The translations under genes were made by a program, and so were the position numbers. This document shows positions 33,327 to 41,723 of a stretch of DNA of 64,000 bases, piece by piece; position 1 is the first letter of the stretch, and the number at the start of each line of letters is the position of its first letter. The stretch lies in assembly GCA_016717205.1 (NCBI GenBank), contig JADKGC010000005.1, positions 62,001 to 126,000 on the forward strand, read 5' to 3'. The notes under the pieces are model-generated. The model had not been told where the DNA came from. It worked only from the letters and a program-made list of their open reading frames with translations, and made no database searches. Source of the DNA: Candidatus Flexifilum breve. GTDB taxonomy: Bacteria; Chloroflexota; Anaerolineae; Aggregatilineales; Phototrophicaceae.

Positions 33327-35012
33327 TTAATCGCCGATTTGAAGTGCAAAACCACCCAAAGATGTGCCAGCTTCTGCGTCATCTCGTGTCGCCGCAATCA
33401 CATACCATCCGCTTGTGGGGGCAGTGAACGTCAGTGTTGACGTGCGTCCTGCTAAATCTGGACGTCCACGCTCGATAACACTGAGGTCTGTATCCATCAT
33501 TGCAACGACAGGTTCCAGATCTCCGGTAGTGCGACGCATCGTCAAGGTAACTGCCTCGCTGCGTTCTAGTGAGATGAGGTAGTAGAAGGTCACTTGGTCG
33601 TCTGAAACATCACCTTCGGCAACCTGACCTGAACGCACTACGGTTGCGGTTACTCCAATGTCAGGGGCAGCAGCCGACTCTCCAATAAAACTAGAGCCAG
33701 CAAACTGTAGTTGATAGTTACCACTGCTGGTGCCTTCATCTACATCCTCACGAGTCGCAATGACAGCATACCATCCAGTTTGAGGAACTAGAAAGTTCAT
33801 GACTGCACGTCGTTCAGAAAGATCTGCGGTTTCACGATCCAGCAGATTACCGTTGATGTCTTGAACGCCTATGAGCGGGATCAAATCATCAGATGTGCGG
33901 GTCATCGTTATGGTGACTAGATCACCTTGCTGCGCTGCAAAAGCGAAGTACGTGAGCGGATGTTCGTCATCGATTGTTCCTTGAGAATTGGGGTCATTGT
34001 TCAATATAACAGTGTCCGGTTCCACACCAAGTTCATCCAACGGCGCACTTGTCAAGTCGATTGTCGAGACCGGTGTTGTACACTCAATTTCAGGGCGAGA
34101 AACCCCAGAACCAAGCAATGTCATAGTATATGCAACATGAGTGTCACCTGAGATATCATTGTCATCACACGTGTATGTATCATCGTCAAGCAATGAAAAT
34201 GATTCGTAACAAAGCAAAACAAATAGCACATATCTCCCGTCTTGCGGAAGTCTTACATTCGAAAGCCGCAAATTAATGCCATTGGGGTCAGGATTATCAT
34301 TAACCCAATCTACTGCGAGATTTGAAGAAAACCGAGCGTCTTCAGTCTCATATATATCTTCGTATCGAAATAAAAACAGCGAAAAGGCATGATAGTTAGA
34401 AACAGTATCTTCTGACGAAAGAACAACTGAAACCAAGCTTCCCTGATGACCATCAAAAAACCATCGGTCGCTTTCTCCACTATTGTTGGTAGTATCGCTA
34501 TCTGCAATATATCCGCGAATAGTGTCCCCATCAAACAGGTTTCCTCCACCTGTAACATTTCCATCGTGCTCTTCCATAATTTCAGGTCCACCGACACTTA
34601 GGAATAATCGATAAGTTCCAGTGGAAGCGCCTCTTTCACCACCAACACGCCCAGTAACAATCGCATAATCTCCTGGCGAAACTACTAAGTTAAAAATCTT
34701 AGCTATAGGTTGCCCCCCCAGCATAACATTTGATGCAATAGCAAGTCTTTCACCATTACTTTCGGAGTAAACCTCTAGATAAGGGTCAAGACCTCCTGAG
34801 ATGACTTCCATTTCTATGGTTACAGTATGTTGTCCAGTCGCCGTAAAGATATAAGTCTGGGAATGGTTAACGTTGTTGATCTCACCTTCAACTTCTTCGT
34901 AAAAACATATGGTGCTGACCTGTGCCTGGACTCTGGCATTTGGCATCATTACAAGGCTTATGCCAACGAATAAGAAAACTAGGGCTACATAAAGGCGTTT
35001 ATTTTGAAGCAT
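33327..35012 (-). CDS. Secreted PPC-repeat protein
   Basis: A 561-residue protein with an N-terminal signal peptide (RLYVALVFLFVGISLVMMP, cleaved near VQAQ). It has three or more repeats resembling the bacterial pre-peptidase C-terminal (PPC) domain, each ending in a pattern such as SGWYVIAATRDD, TGWYAVIATREDV or PGDYAIVTGRV. PPC domains are extracellular beta-sandwiches. ATG 35012 is chosen because GGAGGTGA lies 7 bases upstream; the upstream ATG at 35045 overlaps the TIR-FGE gene. The two genes are therefore coupled and probably act together at the cell surface. No enzyme domain is visible. Confidence 0.7.
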   Translation of the reverse strand: MLQNKRLYVALVFLFVGISLVMMPNARVQAQVSTICFYEEVEGEINNVNHSQTYIFTATGQHTVTIEMEVISGGLDPYLEVYSESNGERLAIASNVMLGGQPIAKIFNLVVSPGDYAIVTGRVGGERGASTGTYRLFLSVGGPEIMEEHDGNVTGGGNLFDGDTIRGYIADSDTTNNSGESDRWFFDGHQGSLVSVVLSSEDTVSNYHAFSLFLFRYEDIYETEDARFSSNLAVDWVNDNPDPNGINLRLSNVRLPQDGRYVLFVLLCYESFSLLDDDTYTCDDNDISGDTHVAYTMTLLGSGVSRPEIECTTPVSTIDLTSAPLDELGVEPDTVILNNDPNSQGTIDDEHPLTYFAFAAQQGDLVTITMTRTSDDLIPLIGVQDINGNLLDRETADLSERRAVMNFLVPQTGWYAVIATREDVDEGTSSGNYQLQFAGSSFIGESAAAPDIGVTATVVRSGQVAEGDVSDDQVTFYYLISLERSEAVTLTMRRTTGDLEPVVAMMDTDLSVIERGRPDLAGRTSTLTFTAPTSGWYVIAATRDDAEAGTSLGGFALQIGD

Positions 35013-35034
35013 GGATTTCACCTCCGATGAATCT

Positions 35035-36888
35035 TCAAGATGCATTTGCTACACAGCGAAAGCCTATACGATCACTGTATGCCGTTTGTGGTTCTGAGTC
35101 ACGCGCAGCACTACGTATATCTTCCGCATTATTGATGTATGAACCACCACGAACGACTCGTTCGCTACCCGAATCGGTCCCAGTAGGATTATAAACCTGA
35201 CCCAGATCGTAGAAGCTATAGAAATCCGCCATCCACTCGGCGGCATTGCCGTTGAGATCAAATATCCCGAGAGAGTTACGTCCTGCCGGGTACTGCCCGA
35301 CTGCAACTACGTCGCCAATCCCGACACCAGCGAAGTTTGCACGAGATAGTAACGGCGGCTCGTCCCCCCATGCATAAGCGCGAAGTTGAGATGTCCCAAG
35401 GTCTAGCCGAGCTGCAAATTCCCACTCCGCTTCGGTTGGTAACCGTCCGCCTCTATACTCACAGAATGTCTGCGCTTGATCCCAAGTGACATTGACAATT
35501 GGGAACTGATCGTAATCAGTGGATGAGTAATATTGTCGGACCAACCGTGAGCTGTTACGTTGCGGAGGGCTACACACTCCTGCTTCAACACAGGTTCGAT
35601 AACTTCCGTTGGTCACTTCATAAACATCCATGCAAAAAGCGTCAAGCATAACTTCTCGCTGAGGTCTTTCATCGTCCTCACCAACTCCCTCAGGACTTCC
35701 CATCCTAAATGATGTTGCTGGAACGAACACCATTTCAGCGCCGAACTGCGAAGGACATTCCCCAAACTGACTGGCACTTGCCACAACATCTGGCGTTGCA
35801 ATGGCGGTTTCAGGTGCCTCAGTATGTGTAGAATCAACTGCCGCGGTATCAGTGGGTGGCTGTGGCGTATCCGATGGCGCAGTCGTGCTTGTCGGGCTAT
35901 CAGTTTGAGTGGGTGTCGCAGTTGGTGCCTGTGTCTCGGTGGCTGTCAATGTCGGAGTATCTGATGGCTCCGATGTATCTGTCACAGTCGGCGTGGCGGT
36001 TGGTGCATCGGTCGCGGTCGGAGTCTGTGTCGGTGTAGCAGTCGGCGTATTCGTTGGCACAATCACGGCTAGGGCACCTAATGGCCCGGAAACTTCTCCA
36101 GTAGAACTGGCAACCACAACCCATCCCGTATTGCCATCAGCCAGCAAGACTTGATACCAGCGATCATCCTCGCTGATGCCGAGAATATCAAGATGGTCAC
36201 CAACGTTTAGTACGGCAATACGGTCGAAATTTGTTCCGGGACCGTTCCGAATGTCTATGTTCTGCTGTGCGATGATACGCGGCGTTGATGGTGTCGGTTG
36301 TGCAGCTGACTGCGTGGAATTTCCCGATCCGCCAGACGTGACGATTCCGATCACAATAGCAACAACACCGATAACAACCCCAACAAACTGCCAAAGGGGA
36401 TCCCTCAGTATCTTCATTATCACGTTCTGTTCCGCATTCTCCCCCTGCTCAATCGCGTGGGCTGGCTTTCCGTTCGAGTCAGCAGGGGTAGATGGTATCT
36501 GTGCCGGGGAAAGATTATGAAGGCCGCCCATCAACCGGGCAACCGCATTACCAGTGGGACCATCACTGAAATCGACGTATTGCAGTTTCTTCAGTTGGTC
36601 GGGGAGGTGCGTCCGTGCCTGCATCAGCACCGAAATGACAGGCTTGCCGAGGTCAACAGCGCGCGTCAGCTCCCACAGGCACCAATCGGAGGCAACCGAT
36701 TCAGGCGTCATACAGTAAACAAGCGCATCGCTACGCTCAATCTCGCCGCTGAGCTGCTGTTTCCAGTCCTGTCCGGCTACCAGCCGATCATCAAACCAGA
36801 CATCATGACCGCCCGCAACCAGTTTGCTGACAACCCAATCTTTGACTATTGCTTTGTCGACGTGAGCATAGCTTATAAATAGCCGCAT
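35035..36888 (-). CDS. TIR-transmembrane-SH3b-FGE-fold protein
   Basis: A 617-residue multidomain protein. Residues 1-125 are a TIR domain (MRLFISYAHVDKAIVKDWV; SDWCLWEL with candidate NADase Glu73). A hydrophobic segment (FVGVVIGVVAIVIGIV) near 170-185 could span the membrane. An SH3b domain follows (IDIRNGPGTNFDRIAVLNVG), then a Thr/Pro-rich stalk and an FGE/SUMF1-fold domain (FRMGSPEGVGEDDERPQREV, LPTEAEWEFAARL, ERVVRGGSYINN, IGFRCV). The cysteine pair of true FGE enzymes is absent, so the domain is more likely a sensor. The layout suggests a receptor with an external sensing domain and a cytoplasmic TIR effector. The secreted PPC protein follows in the same operon. Confidence 0.8.
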   Translation of the reverse strand: MRLFISYAHVDKAIVKDWVVSKLVAGGHDVWFDDRLVAGQDWKQQLSGEIERSDALVYCMTPESVASDWCLWELTRAVDLGKPVISVLMQARTHLPDQLKKLQYVDFSDGPTGNAVARLMGGLHNLSPAQIPSTPADSNGKPAHAIEQGENAEQNVIMKILRDPLWQFVGVVIGVVAIVIGIVTSGGSGNSTQSAAQPTPSTPRIIAQQNIDIRNGPGTNFDRIAVLNVGDHLDILGISEDDRWYQVLLADGNTGWVVVASSTGEVSGPLGALAVIVPTNTPTATPTQTPTATDAPTATPTVTDTSEPSDTPTLTATETQAPTATPTQTDSPTSTTAPSDTPQPPTDTAAVDSTHTEAPETAIATPDVVASASQFGECPSQFGAEMVFVPATSFRMGSPEGVGEDDERPQREVMLDAFCMDVYEVTNGSYRTCVEAGVCSPPQRNSSRLVRQYYSSTDYDQFPIVNVTWDQAQTFCEYRGGRLPTEAEWEFAARLDLGTSQLRAYAWGDEPPLLSRANFAGVGIGDVVAVGQYPAGRNSLGIFDLNGNAAEWMADFYSFYDLGQVYNPTGTDSGSERVVRGGSYINNAEDIRSAARDSEPQTAYSDRIGFRCVANAS

Positions 36889-37084
36889 TGGACGAGTTCG
36901 TTTGTGTGTTGAAAATAGAATCCTTTAACGCTTCGATTATTGCTTGATTGGAGCTTCCACGCAAACAGATTCCAATATTTTCCCTAACGTTTATTGAACA
37001 TCACAGTACGCCTGTTAAATGTATTTTGTGTTTACACCTGCCTCATCCCCGTCCTGAACAAGTTGGAAGTTTTCCTCTCTCGCA

Positions 37085-37208
37085 CTACCGCCGCGCGGCG
37101 AGTCTAGGACGCGCGGGGCAGCCCCGCTGTCAAGCACCGGCCTTGCCTCACCCCTTCGGGTGTGCTTGACAGCACCCCGCCGCGTCCTCCCGCAGGACTG
37201 AGCGGTAG
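37085..37208. other. Highly structured nested inverted-repeat element
   Basis: No gene is seen in the 366-base gap before 37255. It contains a nested fold: outermost arms CTACCGC/GCGGTAG (37085-37091/37202-37208), then AGGACGCG.CGGGG with CCCCG.CGCGTCCT (37106-37118/37175-37188), then a 12-bp perfect pair GCTGTCAAGCAC/GTGCTTGACAGC (37126-37137/37162-37173). A competing GGGGC/GCCCC stem is present. It could be a structured RNA leader, a recombination site or a cruciform. Confidence 0.5.
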
Positions 37209-37254
37209 CGCTCACCTGCGCTAGCAGAATCCAGCGGTGTGAGGGAGTGTCCCC

Positions 37255-38121
37255 ATGTCCACGTTCAACATCAAGCCGTATCCGCGTGTTGCTGTGTACC
37301 CGACCGGTTGGGCGGGAGAGCGCACTTTCGACGAGATTTACGCCGATCTCACGCCCAATCTCAATCGCTTACTGCGTTACTACGGCAATGTCGACCACGA
37401 ACTCCCTGATCTGGTCGCCCACGCCTTCATGCGACTGTGGATGGAGTTGATCGCCGACAAGACGTTTTTGGCAACTGCTGACAAAGGCGGCGCGCTGAGT
37501 CTCCTCTTGAATCGCACCAATCCCCAGATTTTCCGCAAGGTGTATCGGCATGAGGTCTATCTCGATGATCTCGCCACACGCAGCGGGGATCCGGATGAAT
37601 TTATTATCGACGGGTTCGATCACGGTCACAGCCGCGGCTATGCTGAGTTTGCAGAGGCGATTGACCTCCGGCTCGACATTGAGCGCGCCATCGGTGAGAC
37701 GGCTGAGAAGTACATCGACAGCCTGCCGCATCTGGCCGCATTGTATTACATCACGACCGAAGTCGGGCCGGATGATGCCGCAGCCATCGCCGGCAAGAGT
37801 GGTACGAAGAAATGCTGGTGGCTGACGAGTGTCGTCAAACCACTGCGTCATGAGCTGTGTGAAATGCTGGAACTGTTCGCGCCCCACAAGCCGACGTGGC
37901 AAGATCGCTACCGTGCTGGGGTTGAAGCACCGCTGTTACGCCTGATAGATCGCTATGAAGCCGACGGCAATGTGCGCATGGTCGCGACGCTGCAGAGCAT
38001 GGCCGCCTATGAAAGCTGCAAGCAATTGATGCAGCGGTTACAACTCCCCAAGAGTCATGTGCAGTATTTGCGGCTGATGGGTCATCGGGAGCTGAACAGA
38101 ATTTACCGCTGTGCAGCATGA
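37255..38121 (+). CDS. Putative sigma-70-like regulator
   Basis: A 288-residue protein. Residues about 20-100 resemble region 2 of extracytoplasmic-function sigma factors (RTFDEIYADLTPNLNRLLRY, ELPDLVAHAFMRLWMELIAD). The middle has a helix-turn-helix-like segment (DDAAAIAGKSGTKKCWWL), and the C-terminal 90 residues are helical and unrecognised. ATG 37255 follows GAGGGAG. It has backbone-like GC content and lies between the TIR-FGE and helicase-methyltransferase cargo. The sigma assignment is tentative. Confidence 0.4.
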   Translation: MSTFNIKPYPRVAVYPTGWAGERTFDEIYADLTPNLNRLLRYYGNVDHELPDLVAHAFMRLWMELIADKTFLATADKGGALSLLLNRTNPQIFRKVYRHEVYLDDLATRSGDPDEFIIDGFDHGHSRGYAEFAEAIDLRLDIERAIGETAEKYIDSLPHLAALYYITTEVGPDDAAAIAGKSGTKKCWWLTSVVKPLRHELCEMLELFAPHKPTWQDRYRAGVEAPLLRLIDRYEADGNVRMVATLQSMAAYESCKQLMQRLQLPKSHVQYLRLMGHRELNRIYRCAA

Positions 38122-38254
38122 CGCGGGAGTCTTGGCTGGGACGTTAAACCAGCCACGTTTTTATTTTGCTCAATCTCAATTTGCGCCATTCGATCGCTCA
38201 ACTTAGGGTATGCTTATAGCATAGACACTTACAGAATCTGAAAAGGTTATTTGC

Positions 38255-41200
38255 GTGCCGCGTATCTTTGACAACATCTCTGACCAGCTTCAAACCGCAC
38301 TGATCCAGACGCTTGATACTGCCCAACGAGCCGACTTCTGCGTTGGTTACTTCAATCTGCGCGGGTGGCGCTTGCTGCAACCGCACATTGAAGATTGGCC
38401 GGGCGATGAGGCGCATCAAGTTCGGTTGCTGATAGGGATGCATCGGTCGCCACAGGAAGATATCCGGGCACTCTTTAGCCTGAGTGGTAAAGACGACGAC
38501 TTGATCGACAATGCGCGGCTTGTGCGCCTCAAACGACAAATCGTCGAGGAGTTCCGGCAGCAGTTGATGTTGGGCGCTCCGACCAACGCCGACGAACAGG
38601 GCTTGCGCGATCTCGTCCGGCAGATGCGTGAAGGCAAGCTCGTCGTCAAGCTGTTTCTGCGCTATCCGCTGCACGCCAAATTGTATCTCCTGCATCAGCC
38701 GCAAATCTACAGCGCGCCAATCCACGCTTATCTGGGGAGCAGCAATCTCACCTTCTCCGGCTTGTCCGGGCAGGGTGAACTCAATACGGAAGTAACCGAT
38801 ACGGACGCAACGGTGAAATTGGCCCGCTGGTTTGAGGAGCGCTGGGCGGATCGCGGCTGTCTGGACATTACCGCTGATCTCATCCAGGTGATCGAGGAAA
38901 GCTGGGCGCGCGAAGCAACGCTGTCCCCCTATGAAGTCTATCTCAAGATGGCATACCACCTCGCGCAGGAAGCAATTGCTGGCTTGAGCGGGGAATTTAA
39001 GTTACCCAACGAACTGACGGCGATTCTGTTCGACTATCAATCCGCGGCGGTCCAGATCGCCGCGCACCACCTGAACAAACGCGGTGGCGTGCTGCTCGGC
39101 GATGTGGTTGGTCTCGGCAAAACGCTCATGGCGACGGCGCTAGCCCGCATCTTTCAGGACGACTATGGTTACGAAACGCTGATCCTCTGCCCCAAGAATC
39201 TCGAATCGATGTGGCGCAAATACATCGCTGATTACCGATTGATCGCGCATGTCTTACCCATCAGCAAAGCGATTCGCCAGCTCCCGGAATTACGCCGCTA
39301 TCGCCTCGTCATCATCGACGAGAGCCACAATCTGCGCAACCGTGAGGGGCAGCGCTACGGCGTGATCCGGGATTACATCGAGGCGAACGAGAGCCGGGTG
39401 ATCCTGCTCTCGGCGACGCCGTACAACAAGAGCTATCTCGATCTGTCCGCGCAGCTGCGCCTGTTCATCCCCGAAGACCGGGATATTGGTATCCGCCCGG
39501 AACGCTACCTCGATGAAATTGGTGAGCTGGAATTCACGCGGCGGCATCAGGCGAACACGCGCTCGCTCGCCGCGTTTGAGAAAAGTGAGTATGCGGACGA
39601 TTGGCGCGACCTGATGCGCCTGTATATGGTGCGCCGCACGCGCAGTTTCATTGTGGGGAACTACGCCGAAACCGATCCGCTGACGGGACGGTCGTTTCTA
39701 CGGATGCGGGACGGGCGGTTGTCGTATTTCCCGGTGCGTGTGCCCAAGACCGTCGCGTTTCCGGCCAACGATCAGTTCAGCCGGATGTATTCGGATGACG
39801 TGGTGACATGGATCAACCTGTTGAGTCTACCGCGTTACGGGCTGGGACAATACGTCTCTGAGAAAGCGGCCAAAGGCGCGGACGCCGATGAAAAACGCCT
39901 GCTGGAGAACCTGTCGCGGGCGGGCGAACGCCTAATGGGCTTCAGCCGCACCAATTTATTCAAGCGTTTGGAGAGCAGCGGCGCGTCCTTCTTGCAGTCG
40001 ATTGATCGCCACATCCTGCGCAACTACGTTTACCTGTACGCCATCGAGAACAATCTGCCGCTGCCGATTGGGACACTCGACGCCGATACCATTGATCCGG
40101 GTGCTGAAGATGAGGACGAAGACTCGATCCTCACGTCTGAGGAGACTGAGGATAACGGCACGGATGCCGCGCAAGTCGAGCAAGGGGAGACCACCCGGTC
40201 GGCCTATCAGTACCGGGCGCAGGCTGCTTACGAGCTGTTCAGCGGAAGCTACAAGAAGCAGTTTAAGTGGCTGCGTCCGACCTTGTTTACCGCTTCCCTG
40301 AAGAAGAAACTCCGCGAGGACAGCGATCAACTGCTGGAAGTGCTGCGCCTGTGCGGGGCATGGGAAGCGGCTGCCGACACTAAGTTGAATGCGCTGCATA
40401 ACCTGATCGCGCGGCAGCACCCCGGCGAAAAGGTGCTGATCTTCTCGCAGTTTGCCGATACCGTGCGTTATCTGGAAGAACAGCTTACAACGCGGGGCGT
40501 GCGCGGATTGTCCGCCGTGACGGGCAGTTCCGACGATCCGACGGCGCTGGCGTGGCGCTTCAGTCCGATCAGCAACGGGGCGAAGGTCGCGCCGGAAGAA
40601 GAACTGCGCCTGCTCATCGCTACCGATGTCCTGAGCGAAGGGCAAAATCTACAAGACGCCGCCATCGTCATCAATTACGACCTGCCATGGGCGATCATCC
40701 GCTTGAGCCAGCGCGCTGGTCGTGTGGATCGTATTGGGCAGCAAGCGGAACGCATTCTGTGCTACTCATTCCTGCCGGCTGATGGTGTAGAGCAGATCAT
40801 CCGGCTACGCGCTCGTGTGCGCCAGCGCCTCGCCGAGAACAGCGAAGTGGTGGGCAGCGATGAACAGTTCTTCGACGATGACCAACTGGCAGCGCAGCTC
40901 CGCGACCTATACACCGAGAAATCGGGCATCCTCGATTTCGAGGCGGATACTGAAGTCGATCTCGCGTCCTATGCCTACCAAATCTGGGCGAATGCGACCA
41001 AGAACGACGCCGCGCTGGCGAAGAAGATCGCCGATCTGCCGGACGTGGTGTACTCGACCCGGCGCTATGTGGGCTCGGTGCAGCGACCGCAGGGGGTGCT
41101 GGCCTACATGAAGACCGCCGATGGCACCGACTCGTTGGCCTGGCTGGATGCAGATGCGAACAGTGTCACGCAGTCGCAGTATGCGATCTTGCGGGCAGCG

Positions 41201-41620
41201 GAGTGCCCACCAGATGCGCCTGCGATAGCTCGTCATCCGAACCATCATGATCTCGTGCTGCAGGCCGTCGAGCTGATGCGGCGCGACGATTACAACGTGG
41301 GTGGGCAGTTAGGTGGACGGACGAGTGCGCGCCGCCGCGCTTACGAACGGCTCAAAGACTATATTGAGATGCTGAAACGCGAAGCGCCGCTGTTCGTGAC
41401 GCAGGACCTGGAGCGCGCGGTTGACGACCTGTACCGCTACCCGCTGCGTTCGACGGCGCGGGACAGCATCAACCGGCAGATGAAAGCAGGCGTGTCGAAC
41501 GAGGACTTAGCGCGGTTGGTGGTCGCGCTGCGTGCAGAGGATCGCCTGAGTCTGATTCAGGAAGACGGCGAAGCCAACGAGCCGCGGATTTTGTGTTCCT
41601 TAGGGCTGTTTGATCTATAA
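38255..41620 (+). CDS. PLD-nuclease/SNF2-type helicase fusion
   Basis: A 1121-residue protein from GTG 38255. Residues about 1-215 hold a phospholipase D-type nuclease domain (LHAKLYLL, then YLGSSNLTFSGL). A superfamily 2 helicase follows: GDVVGLGKTLMATALA, LVIIDESHNLRN, ILLSATPYNKS, IATDVLSEGQNLQ, LSQRAGRVDRIGQ. The C-terminal 250 residues are helical. It is followed 104 bases later by an Eco57I-type methyltransferase. Together they look like a restriction-modification-type defence pair in which the helicase protein is the cutting and translocating part. Confidence 0.85.
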   Translation: MPRIFDNISDQLQTALIQTLDTAQRADFCVGYFNLRGWRLLQPHIEDWPGDEAHQVRLLIGMHRSPQEDIRALFSLSGKDDDLIDNARLVRLKRQIVEEFRQQLMLGAPTNADEQGLRDLVRQMREGKLVVKLFLRYPLHAKLYLLHQPQIYSAPIHAYLGSSNLTFSGLSGQGELNTEVTDTDATVKLARWFEERWADRGCLDITADLIQVIEESWAREATLSPYEVYLKMAYHLAQEAIAGLSGEFKLPNELTAILFDYQSAAVQIAAHHLNKRGGVLLGDVVGLGKTLMATALARIFQDDYGYETLILCPKNLESMWRKYIADYRLIAHVLPISKAIRQLPELRRYRLVIIDESHNLRNREGQRYGVIRDYIEANESRVILLSATPYNKSYLDLSAQLRLFIPEDRDIGIRPERYLDEIGELEFTRRHQANTRSLAAFEKSEYADDWRDLMRLYMVRRTRSFIVGNYAETDPLTGRSFLRMRDGRLSYFPVRVPKTVAFPANDQFSRMYSDDVVTWINLLSLPRYGLGQYVSEKAAKGADADEKRLLENLSRAGERLMGFSRTNLFKRLESSGASFLQSIDRHILRNYVYLYAIENNLPLPIGTLDADTIDPGAEDEDEDSILTSEETEDNGTDAAQVEQGETTRSAYQYRAQAAYELFSGSYKKQFKWLRPTLFTASLKKKLREDSDQLLEVLRLCGAWEAAADTKLNALHNLIARQHPGEKVLIFSQFADTVRYLEEQLTTRGVRGLSAVTGSSDDPTALAWRFSPISNGAKVAPEEELRLLIATDVLSEGQNLQDAAIVINYDLPWAIIRLSQRAGRVDRIGQQAERILCYSFLPADGVEQIIRLRARVRQRLAENSEVVGSDEQFFDDDQLAAQLRDLYTEKSGILDFEADTEVDLASYAYQIWANATKNDAALAKKIADLPDVVYSTRRYVGSVQRPQGVLAYMKTADGTDSLAWLDADANSVTQSQYAILRAAECPPDAPAIARHPNHHDLVLQAVELMRRDDYNVGGQLGGRTSARRRAYERLKDYIEMLKREAPLFVTQDLERAVDDLYRYPLRSTARDSINRQMKAGVSNEDLARLVVALRAEDRLSLIQEDGEANEPRILCSLGLFDL

Positions 41621-41723
41621 TGCGAACTAATCGAATTAAGAGGCGTGCACGGCTCACTGTTACAACCCAGTGATAGCGGGTTGTTGCTGCTGCGCGCTTC
41701 CACAGACTGACGAAACTAAACCG

